The notes: generated by a model not told the origin, from the letters alone. Counted from the first letter of the stretch, positions 42,808 through 51,946 are shown. The stretch: DNA of 64,000 nt from Lachnospiraceae bacterium MD308 (GCA_000403475.2 KE159796.1:901736-965735), one strand, 5' to 3'. Numbers and translations: made by a program.

Positions 42808-44690
42808 ATCATCTGTCCCCTTACCGAGCTTTCTCTGTGCCTATTATAATCTATATTCCCCTGTGATTCAAAAAAAATATGATACCACACAAGGAATACA
42901 TACACCGTCCATATCTTTCGGCTGTTATCCGCTGCCCCCTTCTTATGCTCTTCCAAAAGCTCCATCAGATAATCTGTGTGAAAATAATCAGAAGCCGTTT
43001 CTCCCCCGAACGCGGCCTTTATATTCTCGTACCAGTCTTCCTCCTTAAGCCAGTTGCGGATTGGAACAGGAAATCCAAGCTTTGGCTTTGAAGAGGCTGG
43101 TTTTGGAAGGTAAGCGCGGGCAGCCCTCCGCAAAATATACTTTGTCGTACGCCGATGAAGCTTCATCCGGCATGGCAGCCCTCTGGCAATCCGGAATACA
43201 TCCCAGTCAAGATACGGCACCCGAAGCTCCAGCGAGTGAGCCATGCTCATCCGGTCTGCTTTCTGTAAGATATCCCCCGGAAGCCAATACTTTAAATCCA
43301 CCGACTGCATCTGTTCGGCGTCCTTCAGATGGCTTGCATCCTCATAAGTTCCCTGAATAACCTCCTTCGCCTGTTTTTTTACTTCCTGTTTTAAAAGCCG
43401 CATTTTTTCCTCTTCATGGAAAATGTATGCATTTCCAATGTACCGTTCGCTTACCGGAATCGCTGCACGTATAAGGTAGCCCCGGCCTTTCATGGATTTC
43501 GGAAGCTTCTGTGCCATACAGGCCAGCTTCTTTCGAAAGCTTAAGGGCAGCCAGTCTATCAGCCTTAACATCTTCGGCTCTCTGTAAATATTATAACCGC
43601 CAAATATTTCATCCGACCCTTCCCCCGACAACACAACCTTCACCTCCTTTGACGCTTCCTGTGCCAGAAAATAGAGAGCCACTGCCGATGCATCCCCAGA
43701 CGGTTCGTCCAGATAGTACATCACTTCCGGAATCGCCCTTTCAAATTCTTCTTTTTCTATGTACCGGCAATTATTCTTTAAGCGAAGCGTATCCGCCAAT
43801 TCCCTGGCGTCCTCCGTCTCATCATACAGAGTGCCCTCCCCGCAAAATCCTACCGTGAAAGTCCGTACACACCCTGATATAGCTGCGATCAATCCCGAGT
43901 CCACTCCCCCTGACAGAAAGCTTCCAACTTCTACATCACTGATCATATGCCTTCTCACCGACTGTCTCATAATATTCTCTACATCTTTAAGTGCATGTTT
44001 CATGCTTTCATGTCTCTCCGGTTTAAGAGATGCCTCAAAGTAGCGCACCACCTGAAGCACATGATTCTTAAAAGTAAGATAATGCCCCGGCAAAAGCTTA
44101 TATATCCCCTTAAAAAATGTCTCCGGCAGTACGGAGTACTGGAATGACAGATATTGTTCCAATGCCTCTTCATTTATCTGTCTTCGATATCCCGGATACT
44201 CAAGGATACTCTTAATCTCCGAGGCAAACACGAACGTCCCGCCGACCACTGCGTAGTAAAAGGGCTTGATACCGAAAAAATCCCGGGCAGCAAAAAGCTC
44301 TTTTCTATCCTCATCCCAGATTGCGAATCCAAACATCCCCCGAAGCTTAAGAAGCATTCCCTCCCCAAACTCTTCATACCCATGCAGAAGGATTTCCGAG
44401 TCAGAAGTGGTCTGAAAAATATGTCCTTTCTGCACCAGCATATCTTTTAATATCCAGTAATTATAGATTTCGCCGTTAAATACAAGCGCCTTGTTCCCTT
44501 CCTCATTAAACATCGGCTGCATCCCCGTATCCAGATCAATAATACTGAGTCTCTGAAAGCCAAGTGCCGCCTCCTTGGCAACGTAGCTCTCACCGCCGTC
44601 CGGTCCACGGTGCCTGATAGCCTTCATCATCCCTTGAAGTATCTGCTCTTTATTTTCCACATTTCCGATTATCCCGCATATCCCACACAT
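42804..44690 (-). CDS. asnB: Asparagine synthase (glutamine-hydrolysing)
   Basis: A 628-residue class B synthetase close in length to B. subtilis AsnB. Cys2 (MCGICG) is the glutaminase nucleophile. The C-terminal synthetase domain has the PPi loop SGGVDSGL and the SGEGSDEIFGGY motif. AsnB-type enzymes make asparagine, and in Bacillus one amidates meso-diaminopimelate in peptidoglycan; which applies here is unknown. The start follows AGGAGGAGG. It leads a four-gene overlapping run with a two-component system and a lipoprotein, which is unusual for a purely biosynthetic gene. Confidence 0.95.
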   Translation of the reverse strand: MCGICGIIGNVENKEQILQGMMKAIRHRGPDGGESYVAKEAALGFQRLSIIDLDTGMQPMFNEEGNKALVFNGEIYNYWILKDMLVQKGHIFQTTSDSEILLHGYEEFGEGMLLKLRGMFGFAIWDEDRKELFAARDFFGIKPFYYAVVGGTFVFASEIKSILEYPGYRRQINEEALEQYLSFQYSVLPETFFKGIYKLLPGHYLTFKNHVLQVVRYFEASLKPERHESMKHALKDVENIMRQSVRRHMISDVEVGSFLSGGVDSGLIAAISGCVRTFTVGFCGEGTLYDETEDARELADTLRLKNNCRYIEKEEFERAIPEVMYYLDEPSGDASAVALYFLAQEASKEVKVVLSGEGSDEIFGGYNIYREPKMLRLIDWLPLSFRKKLACMAQKLPKSMKGRGYLIRAAIPVSERYIGNAYIFHEEEKMRLLKQEVKKQAKEVIQGTYEDASHLKDAEQMQSVDLKYWLPGDILQKADRMSMAHSLELRVPYLDWDVFRIARGLPCRMKLHRRTTKYILRRAARAYLPKPASSKPKLGFPVPIRNWLKEEDWYENIKAAFGGETASDYFHTDYLMELLEEHKKGAADNSRKIWTVYVFLVWYHIFFESQGNIDYNRHRESSVRGQMI

Positions 44691-44783
44691 ACTTTTCCTC
44701 CTCCTTTGTGATCATGGTTTCTGTATGAGAGTATTCTACAAAAGGGAAATCTCTAAAGTTCAATGAAAATGTATCGAAAATGT

Positions 44784-44813
44784 AAAAACAGGCAGACACT
44801 TAATGTCTGCCTG
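44784..44813 (-). terminator. Intrinsic terminator after the transglutaminase-like gene
   Basis: Perfect arms CAGGCAGACA and TGTCTGCCTG (44789-44798 and 44804-44813) around CTTAA, followed on the minus strand by TTTTTACATTTT. It starts 4 bp after the stop codon. Confidence 0.85.
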
Positions 44814-44816
44814 CGT

Positions 44817-46514
44817 TTATTCTTCTTCACCCGCCTCTTTCTTTTTTATCTTGATTGTTATCGACGCTTTCTTTTTACTTCCGTCTTTAGTCACGGCTGT
44901 AATCTTTACCGTCCCGGCCTTTTTCGCAATTACCTTTCCCTTGGAATTAACAGCGGCAATTTTTTTATTGGAAGACTTCCATACAACTTTTCGGTTTGAC
45001 GCACTTGCGGGTTTGACAACAGCCTTCAATACTTGCGAGCTATCCTTATCGTTCAGCTCCATCGTCTTGCTCTCGGCAGTAACCGTTACCTTTGTAGCTT
45101 TAACAGAACTTCTTCCTGCTTTCAATTTAACTTTTGCTGTAGTTCCGTCTGCGGATTTTGCTGTAATTGTGACTGTGCCTGTTTTCCTCTTTACCGTAAC
45201 CTTCCCTCCGGAAGTGACCGAAGCAATATTTTTATTAGACGTTGTCCACGTCACCTTCCCGTCACTCCCTGTAACGCGTTTACCAAGCGCATTGGTGACG
45301 GTCGCTTTAAAAGAATACTTTTTTTTGCATGTTACTTTCAGCACCGCGTGGTTTTTCAGCTTCTGGCCATTCAGGCTGATGACAGGCGTCATGTCCTCCT
45401 TAGCTCCCGACAATTTCAGAATCTTTTTCCCAAGCAGGGTTTTACTTTCGGAGTCATACATGTATACTACAGAATGATTTCCCGTGTTAAAAAATGTATA
45501 CCCTGTATTGACAGTCCCGCTCTTTGGCTTTGCCAAAAACAGAGAACCATCAGAGCCAACTCCGCCCGAATCACAGTTTGTCACATCCACCAGATAATTT
45601 TCTCCGTTCAGCACAACAATGTTCCACATATGATTTTCAGAGTTTACCCCGTCGCCCATAACACCAGTAACCGTATAACATGCGGTGCCGCTTCCAAACA
45701 CAGATAAATCACAGAGATACTGAAACGCTTTTGCGTATCCTTCACATACGACTTTGGTATTTGGATTTCTGTCAAACACCCAGATTAGCTGCCATGGATT
45801 CCCGTAGGCCATATCACTGTTGGCGGCTTTTGTATTGTAAGATACCAGAGCACAGATTTCCTGACAGTAGCTGCTCAGTTTTTCACGGTCAGATTCATCC
45901 GCATGCTTTGCCACAATTGACTTTGCATTTGACACTGCACTTCGGGCGGCACCTATCTTCGCTGAATCTGTTATATACACGCCGCTTCCCCGGTATTCCA
46001 AAGCGACTGTGAAAGATATCGTCACTGTATTGATCGTGCTCCCGTAACCTTTTACAGATACAAATGCAGAATTTTTGTCAAACCAGTACAAATCATAAGG
46101 ACAATCCATCATCAAATAAGACATAACCTTCCTGACAGACTTCTCCCATACGGACATATTCATACTTAATCTGCTTACTTCAATCACTGTAGACTTTTTC
46201 GTGCCGTCCGCAATTCTCTCCACAGAAGCCTTTAATTCTCTGTATATCTTTTTTTCATTGGCGTCCGTTAACTTCGTATCCCCGACAACTCCGTATTCGG
46301 AAATATCCGCATTCTTATCTCCGAAAAACTGCTGATCCATATAATCCATCAGCAATGTATCGTTATCGGGGAGCTCTCCGAAGCCAAACTCTTTCTCTTC
46401 TAAAAATTCTTCCTTTTCATCTGCCGGCTGACTGCTTCCTATACTGAGCATACACAAAAGAGCTGTCAGAACCAGCACAATTATCTTATGAAGTCCAAAT
46501 TGATTCCTTTTCAT
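44817..46514 (-). CDS. Secreted transglutaminase-like protein with bacterial Ig-like domains
   Basis: A 565-residue protein: signal peptide or anchor (about 1-29), a transglutaminase/protease-like fold with the triad Cys257 (VVCEGYAKAF), His295 (ENHMWN) and Asp310 (YLVDVTN), then two Big_2-type Ig-like repeats (about 395-480 and 480-558; VTWTTSNKNIASVT, VVWKSSNKKIAAVN). Very Lys-rich at the C-terminus. It may crosslink or process cell-wall or surface proteins. Start ATG 46514 follows AGGGGT. Own transcript with a terminator. Confidence 0.88.
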   Translation of the reverse strand: MKRNQFGLHKIIVLVLTALLCMLSIGSSQPADEKEEFLEEKEFGFGELPDNDTLLMDYMDQQFFGDKNADISEYGVVGDTKLTDANEKKIYRELKASVERIADGTKKSTVIEVSRLSMNMSVWEKSVRKVMSYLMMDCPYDLYWFDKNSAFVSVKGYGSTINTVTISFTVALEYRGSGVYITDSAKIGAARSAVSNAKSIVAKHADESDREKLSSYCQEICALVSYNTKAANSDMAYGNPWQLIWVFDRNPNTKVVCEGYAKAFQYLCDLSVFGSGTACYTVTGVMGDGVNSENHMWNIVVLNGENYLVDVTNCDSGGVGSDGSLFLAKPKSGTVNTGYTFFNTGNHSVVYMYDSESKTLLGKKILKLSGAKEDMTPVISLNGQKLKNHAVLKVTCKKKYSFKATVTNALGKRVTGSDGKVTWTTSNKNIASVTSGGKVTVKRKTGTVTITAKSADGTTAKVKLKAGRSSVKATKVTVTAESKTMELNDKDSSQVLKAVVKPASASNRKVVWKSSNKKIAAVNSKGKVIAKKAGTVKITAVTKDGSKKKASITIKIKKKEAGEEE

Positions 46515-46592
46515 AATTACCCCTGCCGCTAATAATAATGTGTATTTTATGTATTATACTACATTTCCGGACAGAATGGTATATTTAAAACA

Positions 46593-47480
46593 TTATTCGG
46601 TCAATCCGAGCGCGCTCATCTGCGCATCTACAAGCTTTCGTGTCTCCGGTTTTGATGGAATCAACGGCAAAAGCTGTGCCTGCCCGCAGGAAATCCCCGC
46701 TTTATTCATGGCATATTTCAAAGGCCCTATATAGTTTTCACTGAAAATCGCATTGAATAAAGGCGCATACTGAAGGAACAGCTCCATCGCTTCATTAATC
46801 TTTCTTTCTTTTACCAGCTCATACATCTTTACCCATGCATCCGGCACTACATTGGCCGTCGCCATAACAGCCCCGTCAAATCCATAGGCCATCAGCGCTA
46901 CAGCCGCAAACTCCGAACCCGTAAGGACGTTTATCTTCTTTCCTACTTTCAAATACAGCTCAATTGCCTGCCCGATTGGCGCACATTCCTTTATACCCAC
47001 CAGATTCTTCATCTTTTCCCTTAATTTAACCATCGTATCCGGGGTCACATTAACACCTGTTTTAGACGGTATATTATAGACGAGAATCGGCATATCTACT
47101 TCCCGGTCCACCCTGGTATAATACTCGACAAGTGCCTCCTGCGTGCTGGAAAAATAGTAGGGGGTGCAGACAAGCAGCGCATCCGCTCCCGCCTGCTTAC
47201 AGTATTTACTGAATTTCAGACATTCCCCGATTCCCGTATCCAGAACTCCGGCAACCACCGGAACCCTTTTTTGTGCCGCGCGGACGCTGATATCTATCAC
47301 CTGACATTTTTCTTCAAAAGTCATGGATGTATACTCTCCTGTACCGCCCAGTATGAGAAGGCTGCCTACTTTACGTTCAATCTGATAATCAATCAGGCTT
47401 TTAAGCTCCTGTTCGTTTACCATTCCGTCCTCGTTCATCGGCGTAACAAGCGCCGTCATAATACCTTCTAATTTTATCAT
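46593..47480 (-). CDS. DapA/NAL-family (dihydrodipicolinate synthase-like) aldolase
   Basis: A 295-residue TIM-barrel class I aldolase. Schiff-base Lys164 (VGIKEC) and catalytic Tyr135 (VYNIPSKTG) are present. The motif GGTGEY replaces the GTTGES of true DapA and Lys140 replaces the Arg that holds the dicarboxylate, so this is probably not lysine-biosynthetic DapA but an aldolase for another 2-oxo acid. It lies 14 bp after a D-2-hydroxyacid dehydrogenase gene in an operon with an NhaC antiporter. Confidence 0.9.
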   Translation of the reverse strand: MIKLEGIMTALVTPMNEDGMVNEQELKSLIDYQIERKVGSLLILGGTGEYTSMTFEEKCQVIDISVRAAQKRVPVVAGVLDTGIGECLKFSKYCKQAGADALLVCTPYYFSSTQEALVEYYTRVDREVDMPILVYNIPSKTGVNVTPDTMVKLREKMKNLVGIKECAPIGQAIELYLKVGKKINVLTGSEFAAVALMAYGFDGAVMATANVVPDAWVKMYELVKERKINEAMELFLQYAPLFNAIFSENYIGPLKYAMNKAGISCGQAQLLPLIPSKPETRKLVDAQMSALGLTE

Positions 47481-47494
47481 CTTTATATCCTCCT

Positions 47495-48454
47495 CTAAAA
47501 TTTATTTACCCAATTGTATACTTCCTGCCCGTCTAGTACATCGATAATACTCTTTGACAAAAGCTCTGAGGTGCGCATCTTAGCTTCTCTTGTATCGCCG
47601 CCAATATGGGGCGTGAATATCACCTGATCCATGGAAAACAAAGGATGGTCCGCCCTTGGCGGCTCCACAGACAAAACGTCAAGCCCTGCTCCTGCAATCT
47701 CATTATTTTCCAAAGCCTGTACAAGCGCCTCCTCATCGATAACCGGTCCCCGTCCCATATTGATAATATAAGCACTGTCTTTCATAGACCGAAACTGTTC
47801 TGCGGACATCATGCAGTGTGTCTCCTTTGTCAAAGGCACATGAAGCGTAACAAAATCCGCTCTTTTAAGCCCTTCCTCCAGCCGGTCAATCTTCTCTACT
47901 CCGATTTTTTCCATATCTTCTTTCGTGACAAATCCATCATAAGCCATCACCTGCATACCGAAAGCTTTTGCGCGTTTTGCCACAGCTCTCCCGATACGGC
48001 CAAGCCCCACGATCAAAAGATTCTTCTGACAGACCTCCATCGTATACCGGTTTTCTCTTGAATACCACGCATCTTTTCTCACACTGCAGTCATTGATCCT
48101 AAGACTGCGGCTGAGGGCCAGGATAAATGCCATCGTATGTTCCGCAACTGAGATGTAATTGCCGTCCGGAACATTCAACACCTTGATTTTATGCCGGGTC
48201 GCCTCCTGCACGTCGATATTGTCAAGCCCAACTCCATGCTGGCCGATTACTTTCAGGGATGTACACGCGTCCATAATCTCTTTATCGATTTGTTCACTTC
48301 GTGTAATGACCGCCTCTGTCTGGTTTTCATTTATATACCGGATAAGCGTCTCTTTCTGACCGTTAGGCGCATAGCATACATGGCTGTTCTCTTCCAGATA
48401 CGCAACGCCGTTCGGCTGGATCGTAGGGCGGATCAGTAAAACATTATGCTTCAT
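47495..48454 (-). CDS. D-isomer 2-hydroxyacid dehydrogenase family protein
   Basis: A 319-residue NAD-dependent dehydrogenase from ATG 48454 (AAGGA site; an upstream in-frame ATG is less likely). The nucleotide fold GLGRIGRAVAKRAKAFG, the NMGRGPVIDEEAL arginine motif and the TPHIGG histidine motif are intact. It resembles phosphoglycerate/glyoxylate-type enzymes; the substrate is unknown. It overlaps the antiporter gene by 11 bp. Confidence 0.9.
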   Translation of the reverse strand: MKHNVLLIRPTIQPNGVAYLEENSHVCYAPNGQKETLIRYINENQTEAVITRSEQIDKEIMDACTSLKVIGQHGVGLDNIDVQEATRHKIKVLNVPDGNYISVAEHTMAFILALSRSLRINDCSVRKDAWYSRENRYTMEVCQKNLLIVGLGRIGRAVAKRAKAFGMQVMAYDGFVTKEDMEKIGVEKIDRLEEGLKRADFVTLHVPLTKETHCMMSAEQFRSMKDSAYIINMGRGPVIDEEALVQALENNEIAGAGLDVLSVEPPRADHPLFSMDQVIFTPHIGGDTREAKMRTSELLSKSIIDVLDGQEVYNWVNKF

Positions 48455-49928
48455 TTTGAGCCATCCTTTCTTCATCATTTTTAAAGCCAAGCCTCTCCAT
48501 CTCCATATTCGCCTCTTCCTCGGAGATCATCTTAATTCCAAATCCGGTGAAACCGTAAATCACTGCAAGCACCGGGCAAAGGAACGCCATAAAATGCCAC
48601 GGAGCATATGCAAGCACCGGTACACCCAGCGCCGTCGCGTAAAACAATCCGGAAGTGCTGAATGGAACACAGGAACATACCATTGTCCCGCCGTCTTCAC
48701 AAGTTCTGGACAAATTACACAGATCCATCCGCTGCTTCAGATAGGGTTTGCGCCACAGCTCACCTGTCATAATCAAGGAGATGTATCCGCTCACGCCGAT
48801 AATGGTAAGAACCACCGCCGTACAGACCGCAGCCAGCACAGTACCTCCCCGGGTTTTAATCCTCGCCACCGCAGAGTCAATGATTTTCTCCATAAATCCT
48901 GCCTCCTCGGAAATCCCTGCATAAGAGTAAGCACAGAATATCGTAAGTACAATATTTGACATAGAGGACAGCCCGCCCCGCTGCAGCAGTGTAAGTATGT
49001 TCGCGTCCGTGACAGTGCTGTCTATCCCTGCCAGTTCCACCTTGAACCCGGTAGCAAACGCTGTAAATCCATTTTGGAGCGAAAAGCCTTGAAAAATTAC
49101 CCCAAGTACAAGCCCCACCCCAATCGCCAGATACATTACCGGAAGCGTTGGTTTTTTCATCAAGGCGCCAACAAAGATGATGGCAAACGGAAGCAAAAGC
49201 AGCAGATTCCAGTTATATATAGAATCCAGCGTAGATATCATAGAAGTCACGCTTTCAGGCATTGCCGCATCCACGCCGAACCTTAATCCATAGACCGTAT
49301 AAATCACAAGAGAGATCAGCGCCGCCGGAATGGTGGTGTAAAGCATAGAGCGAATATGGTCATATAGCCCTGTCCCCGCACTCAATGCTGCAAGTAAGGT
49401 TGTATCGGACATCGGAGATAACTTGTCCCCAAAGGTTGCACCGGCAACAACACAGGCTGCTACCGGAGCAAGCGGCATATCCATGCCGATGGCGATACCA
49501 ATCAGAGCGATACCTGCAGTTCCCGCTGATCCCCATCCTGTTCCTGTGACAATAGAAAGTACACAGCACACCAGGAAACTGCAGGGCAATAACAGGTGCG
49601 GCTTAACAATCTGCAGTCCGTAATAAATCAACATCGGAATTGTCCCCGAAAAAATCAACACTGCAATCAGTCCGCCGACCGTAAACATGATATAGACAAT
49701 CGGCATGACCTTAACTACTCTCTGGGAAATCGCTTTTTCACACATCTCCCAGGTAAGTCCGAGCCGCATCGACATAAATACCGTAAATATCGCCGTACAA
49801 AGAAGCATCGCCTGAAGTTCAAATTTACACAGGCCGAATCCAATGCTGACAAAAAATACTAAAGCCAGTATTACAATAATTGATTCTGCCAGAGTAGGTT
49901 CCCTTTTGATTTTTTTCTCTTTTTCCAT
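48444..49928 (-). CDS. NhaC-family Na+/H+ antiporter or exchanger
   Basis: A 494-residue polytopic protein with about 11-13 helices and the GDKLSPMSDTTLLA segment diagnostic of the NhaC family, plus a late CSCVPFSTSG loop. Many NhaC members exchange Na+ for protons, and some relatives exchange organic acids such as malate and lactate (MleN). Its operon with a hydroxyacid dehydrogenase and an aldolase makes an organic-acid exchanger plausible. Confidence 0.9.
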   Translation of the reverse strand: MEKEKKIKREPTLAESIIVILALVFFVSIGFGLCKFELQAMLLCTAIFTVFMSMRLGLTWEMCEKAISQRVVKVMPIVYIMFTVGGLIAVLIFSGTIPMLIYYGLQIVKPHLLLPCSFLVCCVLSIVTGTGWGSAGTAGIALIGIAIGMDMPLAPVAACVVAGATFGDKLSPMSDTTLLAALSAGTGLYDHIRSMLYTTIPAALISLVIYTVYGLRFGVDAAMPESVTSMISTLDSIYNWNLLLLLPFAIIFVGALMKKPTLPVMYLAIGVGLVLGVIFQGFSLQNGFTAFATGFKVELAGIDSTVTDANILTLLQRGGLSSMSNIVLTIFCAYSYAGISEEAGFMEKIIDSAVARIKTRGGTVLAAVCTAVVLTIIGVSGYISLIMTGELWRKPYLKQRMDLCNLSRTCEDGGTMVCSCVPFSTSGLFYATALGVPVLAYAPWHFMAFLCPVLAVIYGFTGFGIKMISEEEANMEMERLGFKNDEERMAQNEA

Positions 49929-50008
49929 AAGGGGTTACCCTCCTTCCATTCTTTTTTTGTTCATATCGTCAGTAATGTGCTGCAGCAATACGTTAAATAT
50001 TTAGATTA

Positions 50009-50037
50009 ATCATAATATTGTCTTTACATTTTGTAAA
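50009..50037 (-). promoter_or_regulatory. Promoter of the nhaC-dehydrogenase-aldolase operon
   Basis: On the minus strand TTTACA (50037-50032), 17 bp, TATGAT (50014-50009). It is close to consensus and lies 80 bp before the antiporter start. Confidence 0.6.
50023..50037. promoter_or_regulatory. Palindrome overlapping the operon's -35 box (possible LysR operator)
   Basis: TTTACA-TTT-TGTAAA is a perfect inverted repeat between the divergent LysR and antiporter genes, covering the -35 of the antiporter promoter. LysR regulators typically bind T-N11-A dyads in exactly such divergent regions. Confidence 0.45.
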
Positions 50038-50110
50038 TTTCATAATATTCTATATTTAATTGAATTGTTTTCAACTCAAATCAACAGACTGATTTAGAAA
50101 GGAGTATGTC

Positions 50111-50977
50111 ATGTCTCTTGCTACTTATCAATTATTCTGCACCATCGCAGAAACCCGTAATCTGACCCATGCGGCAGAACTTTTGAATATGACGCCGTCC
50201 GCCGCCAGTCATGCGATATCCAGCCTTGAAAAAAGTCTTGGATTTTCACTGCTGAACCGAAACCGTTACGGCGTCACCCTGACAAATAATGGAGAAATAC
50301 TATTGTCACATTTTCAGGCTGTACTGGCCGAGGAAACCAGACTTCGAGAAGAAATCTCCCAGATTAACGGCCTGATGAAAGGCGTGGTACATATGGGGGT
50401 TGTAGATAGCATCTGCCGAATCTATCTCCCGGACATTCTTTCCTTGTTCACACACAAATATCCGCAGTTAGAAGTCTGCGTATATCAGGATGACTGCTAT
50501 TCGATTGAAACTATGGTTTTAAACGGAGAATTAGAGATTGGATTTGTCTCCCTTCCGACTTCAGAGCAACTGTCTGTAATTACACTTTTACATGATAAGC
50601 TGCTCTGCATCACCCCGGAAAGCTTTATCCCTGAGAATTCCTCTTATATAACAGTAAATGAACTGAAAAATCAAGTGATGATCCAGGCCAAAAGAGGATA
50701 TGATAAATGTATTTCTTTATTTTTTTCAGAAAACGGCCTGGAATGCAGTCCAAAGCACAATATAGCGTTAGAGACCTCTGCGATTGCTATGGTGGAGGCC
50801 GGCATGGGGTGCAGCATCCTTCCTGAATCATTCATAAGAGGTTATACCGGAAGATACAATGTGTTTCCTCTTGAGAATAATCTCCATCGCTCGATCGGCC
50901 TTGTCACACCAAAAAACCGCCGCCTGTCTCTCGCCGGCACACGAATGCTTCACGAAATCCGGCAGATTATTAAATAA
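50111..50977 (+). CDS. LysR-family transcriptional regulator
   Basis: A 288-residue regulator with an N-terminal winged HTH (THAAELLNMTPSAASHAISSLEKSLG, about 15-40) and a periplasmic-binding-like effector domain. It diverges from the NhaC operon across a 182-bp gap with a palindrome, the classical arrangement for control of the neighbouring operon by its substrate. The ATG at 50111 has AAAGGAG. Confidence 0.93.
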   Translation: MSLATYQLFCTIAETRNLTHAAELLNMTPSAASHAISSLEKSLGFSLLNRNRYGVTLTNNGEILLSHFQAVLAEETRLREEISQINGLMKGVVHMGVVDSICRIYLPDILSLFTHKYPQLEVCVYQDDCYSIETMVLNGELEIGFVSLPTSEQLSVITLLHDKLLCITPESFIPENSSYITVNELKNQVMIQAKRGYDKCISLFFSENGLECSPKHNIALETSAIAMVEAGMGCSILPESFIRGYTGRYNVFPLENNLHRSIGLVTPKNRRLSLAGTRMLHEIRQIIK

Positions 50978-51043
50978 TATTCATACCGTCGTTGAAAATT
51001 ATTCTGTTTGTACACCAGTCTAAATAGCATTCAAACAATCAGA

Positions 51044-51076
51044 CAGGAGAGCAGCCAGTTAACGGCCGCTCTCCTG
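51044..51076. terminator. Inverted repeat downstream of the LysR gene
   Basis: CAGGAGAGC (51044-51052) and GCTCTCCTG (51068-51076) form a strong stem around a loop that can extend it. No long T-run follows on the plus strand and only TCTGATTGTTTG on the minus strand, so it may be a weak bidirectional terminator. The rest of 50978-51143 shows nothing recognisable. Confidence 0.4.
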
Positions 51077-51143
51077 CTTGTAACCTGTAAATAATCCGCA
51101 CTCACATATACTTGCCCTGGTGTATCTGCTCTCCCTTGGTACA

Positions 51144-51302
51144 TTATGGCCTGACACCCTGACACTTCAGGCATTTCTCTATCTCTATTGAGATAATTTT
51201 TCCTTCGCCAACTTGGTTAAGCCCTTCCATCGGACGGTAACCATTTTTCGGCAAATACTTTCGTTGTCCAGAATAAAAGATAACTTCCGTAAATAAATAC
51301 AT
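51144..51302 (-). CDS. Short 52-residue ORF, probable truncated gene remnant
   Basis: An ATG at 51302 behind AAGGAG opens a 52-codon frame starting MYLFTEVIFYSGQRKYLP and including KNGYRPMEGLN. The GxR...GYRP pattern resembles the first part of small EF-Tu domain 2-like beta-barrel proteins encoded beside polymorphic-toxin immunity genes, then the frame stops early. It lies 36 bp after the next gene upstream and could be its operon partner. Weak support; may be a decayed gene. Confidence 0.4.
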   Translation of the reverse strand: MYLFTEVIFYSGQRKYLPKNGYRPMEGLNQVGEGKIISIEIEKCLKCQGVRP

Positions 51303-51337
51303 AGGCTTCCCACTCCTTTATACCAAGGATAAATTAC

Positions 51338-51946
51338 TTAGTCCTCATTAAGATAATCAATATAAAAATTTATGGCTTCTTCAATTTTCTCCCAATTTCT
51401 ATTAATTTCAGTAAATAATCCTGTTTCACCAAACCCAATCATATTGTAGAGTGCCAAAAGCAATTCAGTATTCAGGAAACGGCTGCTACAATCAGCAATC
51501 TTATCTTCTCTTAAAACCTGCGGGTATCTAAGTTCTTTTTTAACCTCTTTTGAGAAACAATACTCTAATAAATTCAACGGAATATTATTTCTGCGATTTT
51601 CACCCAATAATTCCCTTGCTATACGGATTTCAAGCCCAAAAATATTCTGAATACCACTATTCCAACCCATAAATTCAAATGAAAACTCTACTTCATGGGT
51701 AATTTCACAAATCTCCAGCGCAGATTTTTTATCTCCGTAAATATAAAGCCAATATGCTAAAGAGCATAAACTACTTGTATCCGAAATACTTTTGTATGAA
51801 CATTTTTGAATTAGCTTTTTGCAGGGCTTAGTAATCGTATTATAAGTTCTCTTTGTATTTTTCTTATTATTTTGTTCCAAAATTTTTTCAAGTATTGGTT
51901 CTAACTTGTCATGAAAAAGTTTAATTTCCTGTTGTATTTTATTCAT
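51338..51946 (-). CDS. Uncharacterised helical protein (immunity-like), unknown function
   Basis: A 202-residue, Lys/Glu/Ile-rich, apparently all-helical cytoplasmic protein without signal peptide. The segment AYWLYIYGDKKSALEIC resembles a TPR-like unit seen in uncharacterised small proteins (possibly the DUF6707 group; not certain). Base composition is visibly more AT-rich than its neighbours, which hints at horizontal transfer. It is followed by a short truncated frame, and no toxin gene is adjacent. Confidence 0.6.
   Translation of the reverse strand: MNKIQQEIKLFHDKLEPILEKILEQNNKKNTKRTYNTITKPCKKLIQKCSYKSISDTSSLCSLAYWLYIYGDKKSALEICEITHEVEFSFEFMGWNSGIQNIFGLEIRIARELLGENRRNNIPLNLLEYCFSKEVKKELRYPQVLREDKIADCSSRFLNTELLLALYNMIGFGETGLFTEINRNWEKIEEAINFYIDYLNED

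Noticed and set aside
44803-45477. Plus-strand hydrophobic 224-codon frame with apparent membrane segments
   Set aside because: It is the antisense shadow of the lysine/valine-rich Ig-like domains of the transglutaminase-like gene, which explains its Phe/Leu richness.
46593-47480. Calling the aldolase lysine-biosynthetic DapA
   Set aside because: The GTTGE and Arg residues of DapA are replaced, and the operon context is catabolic.
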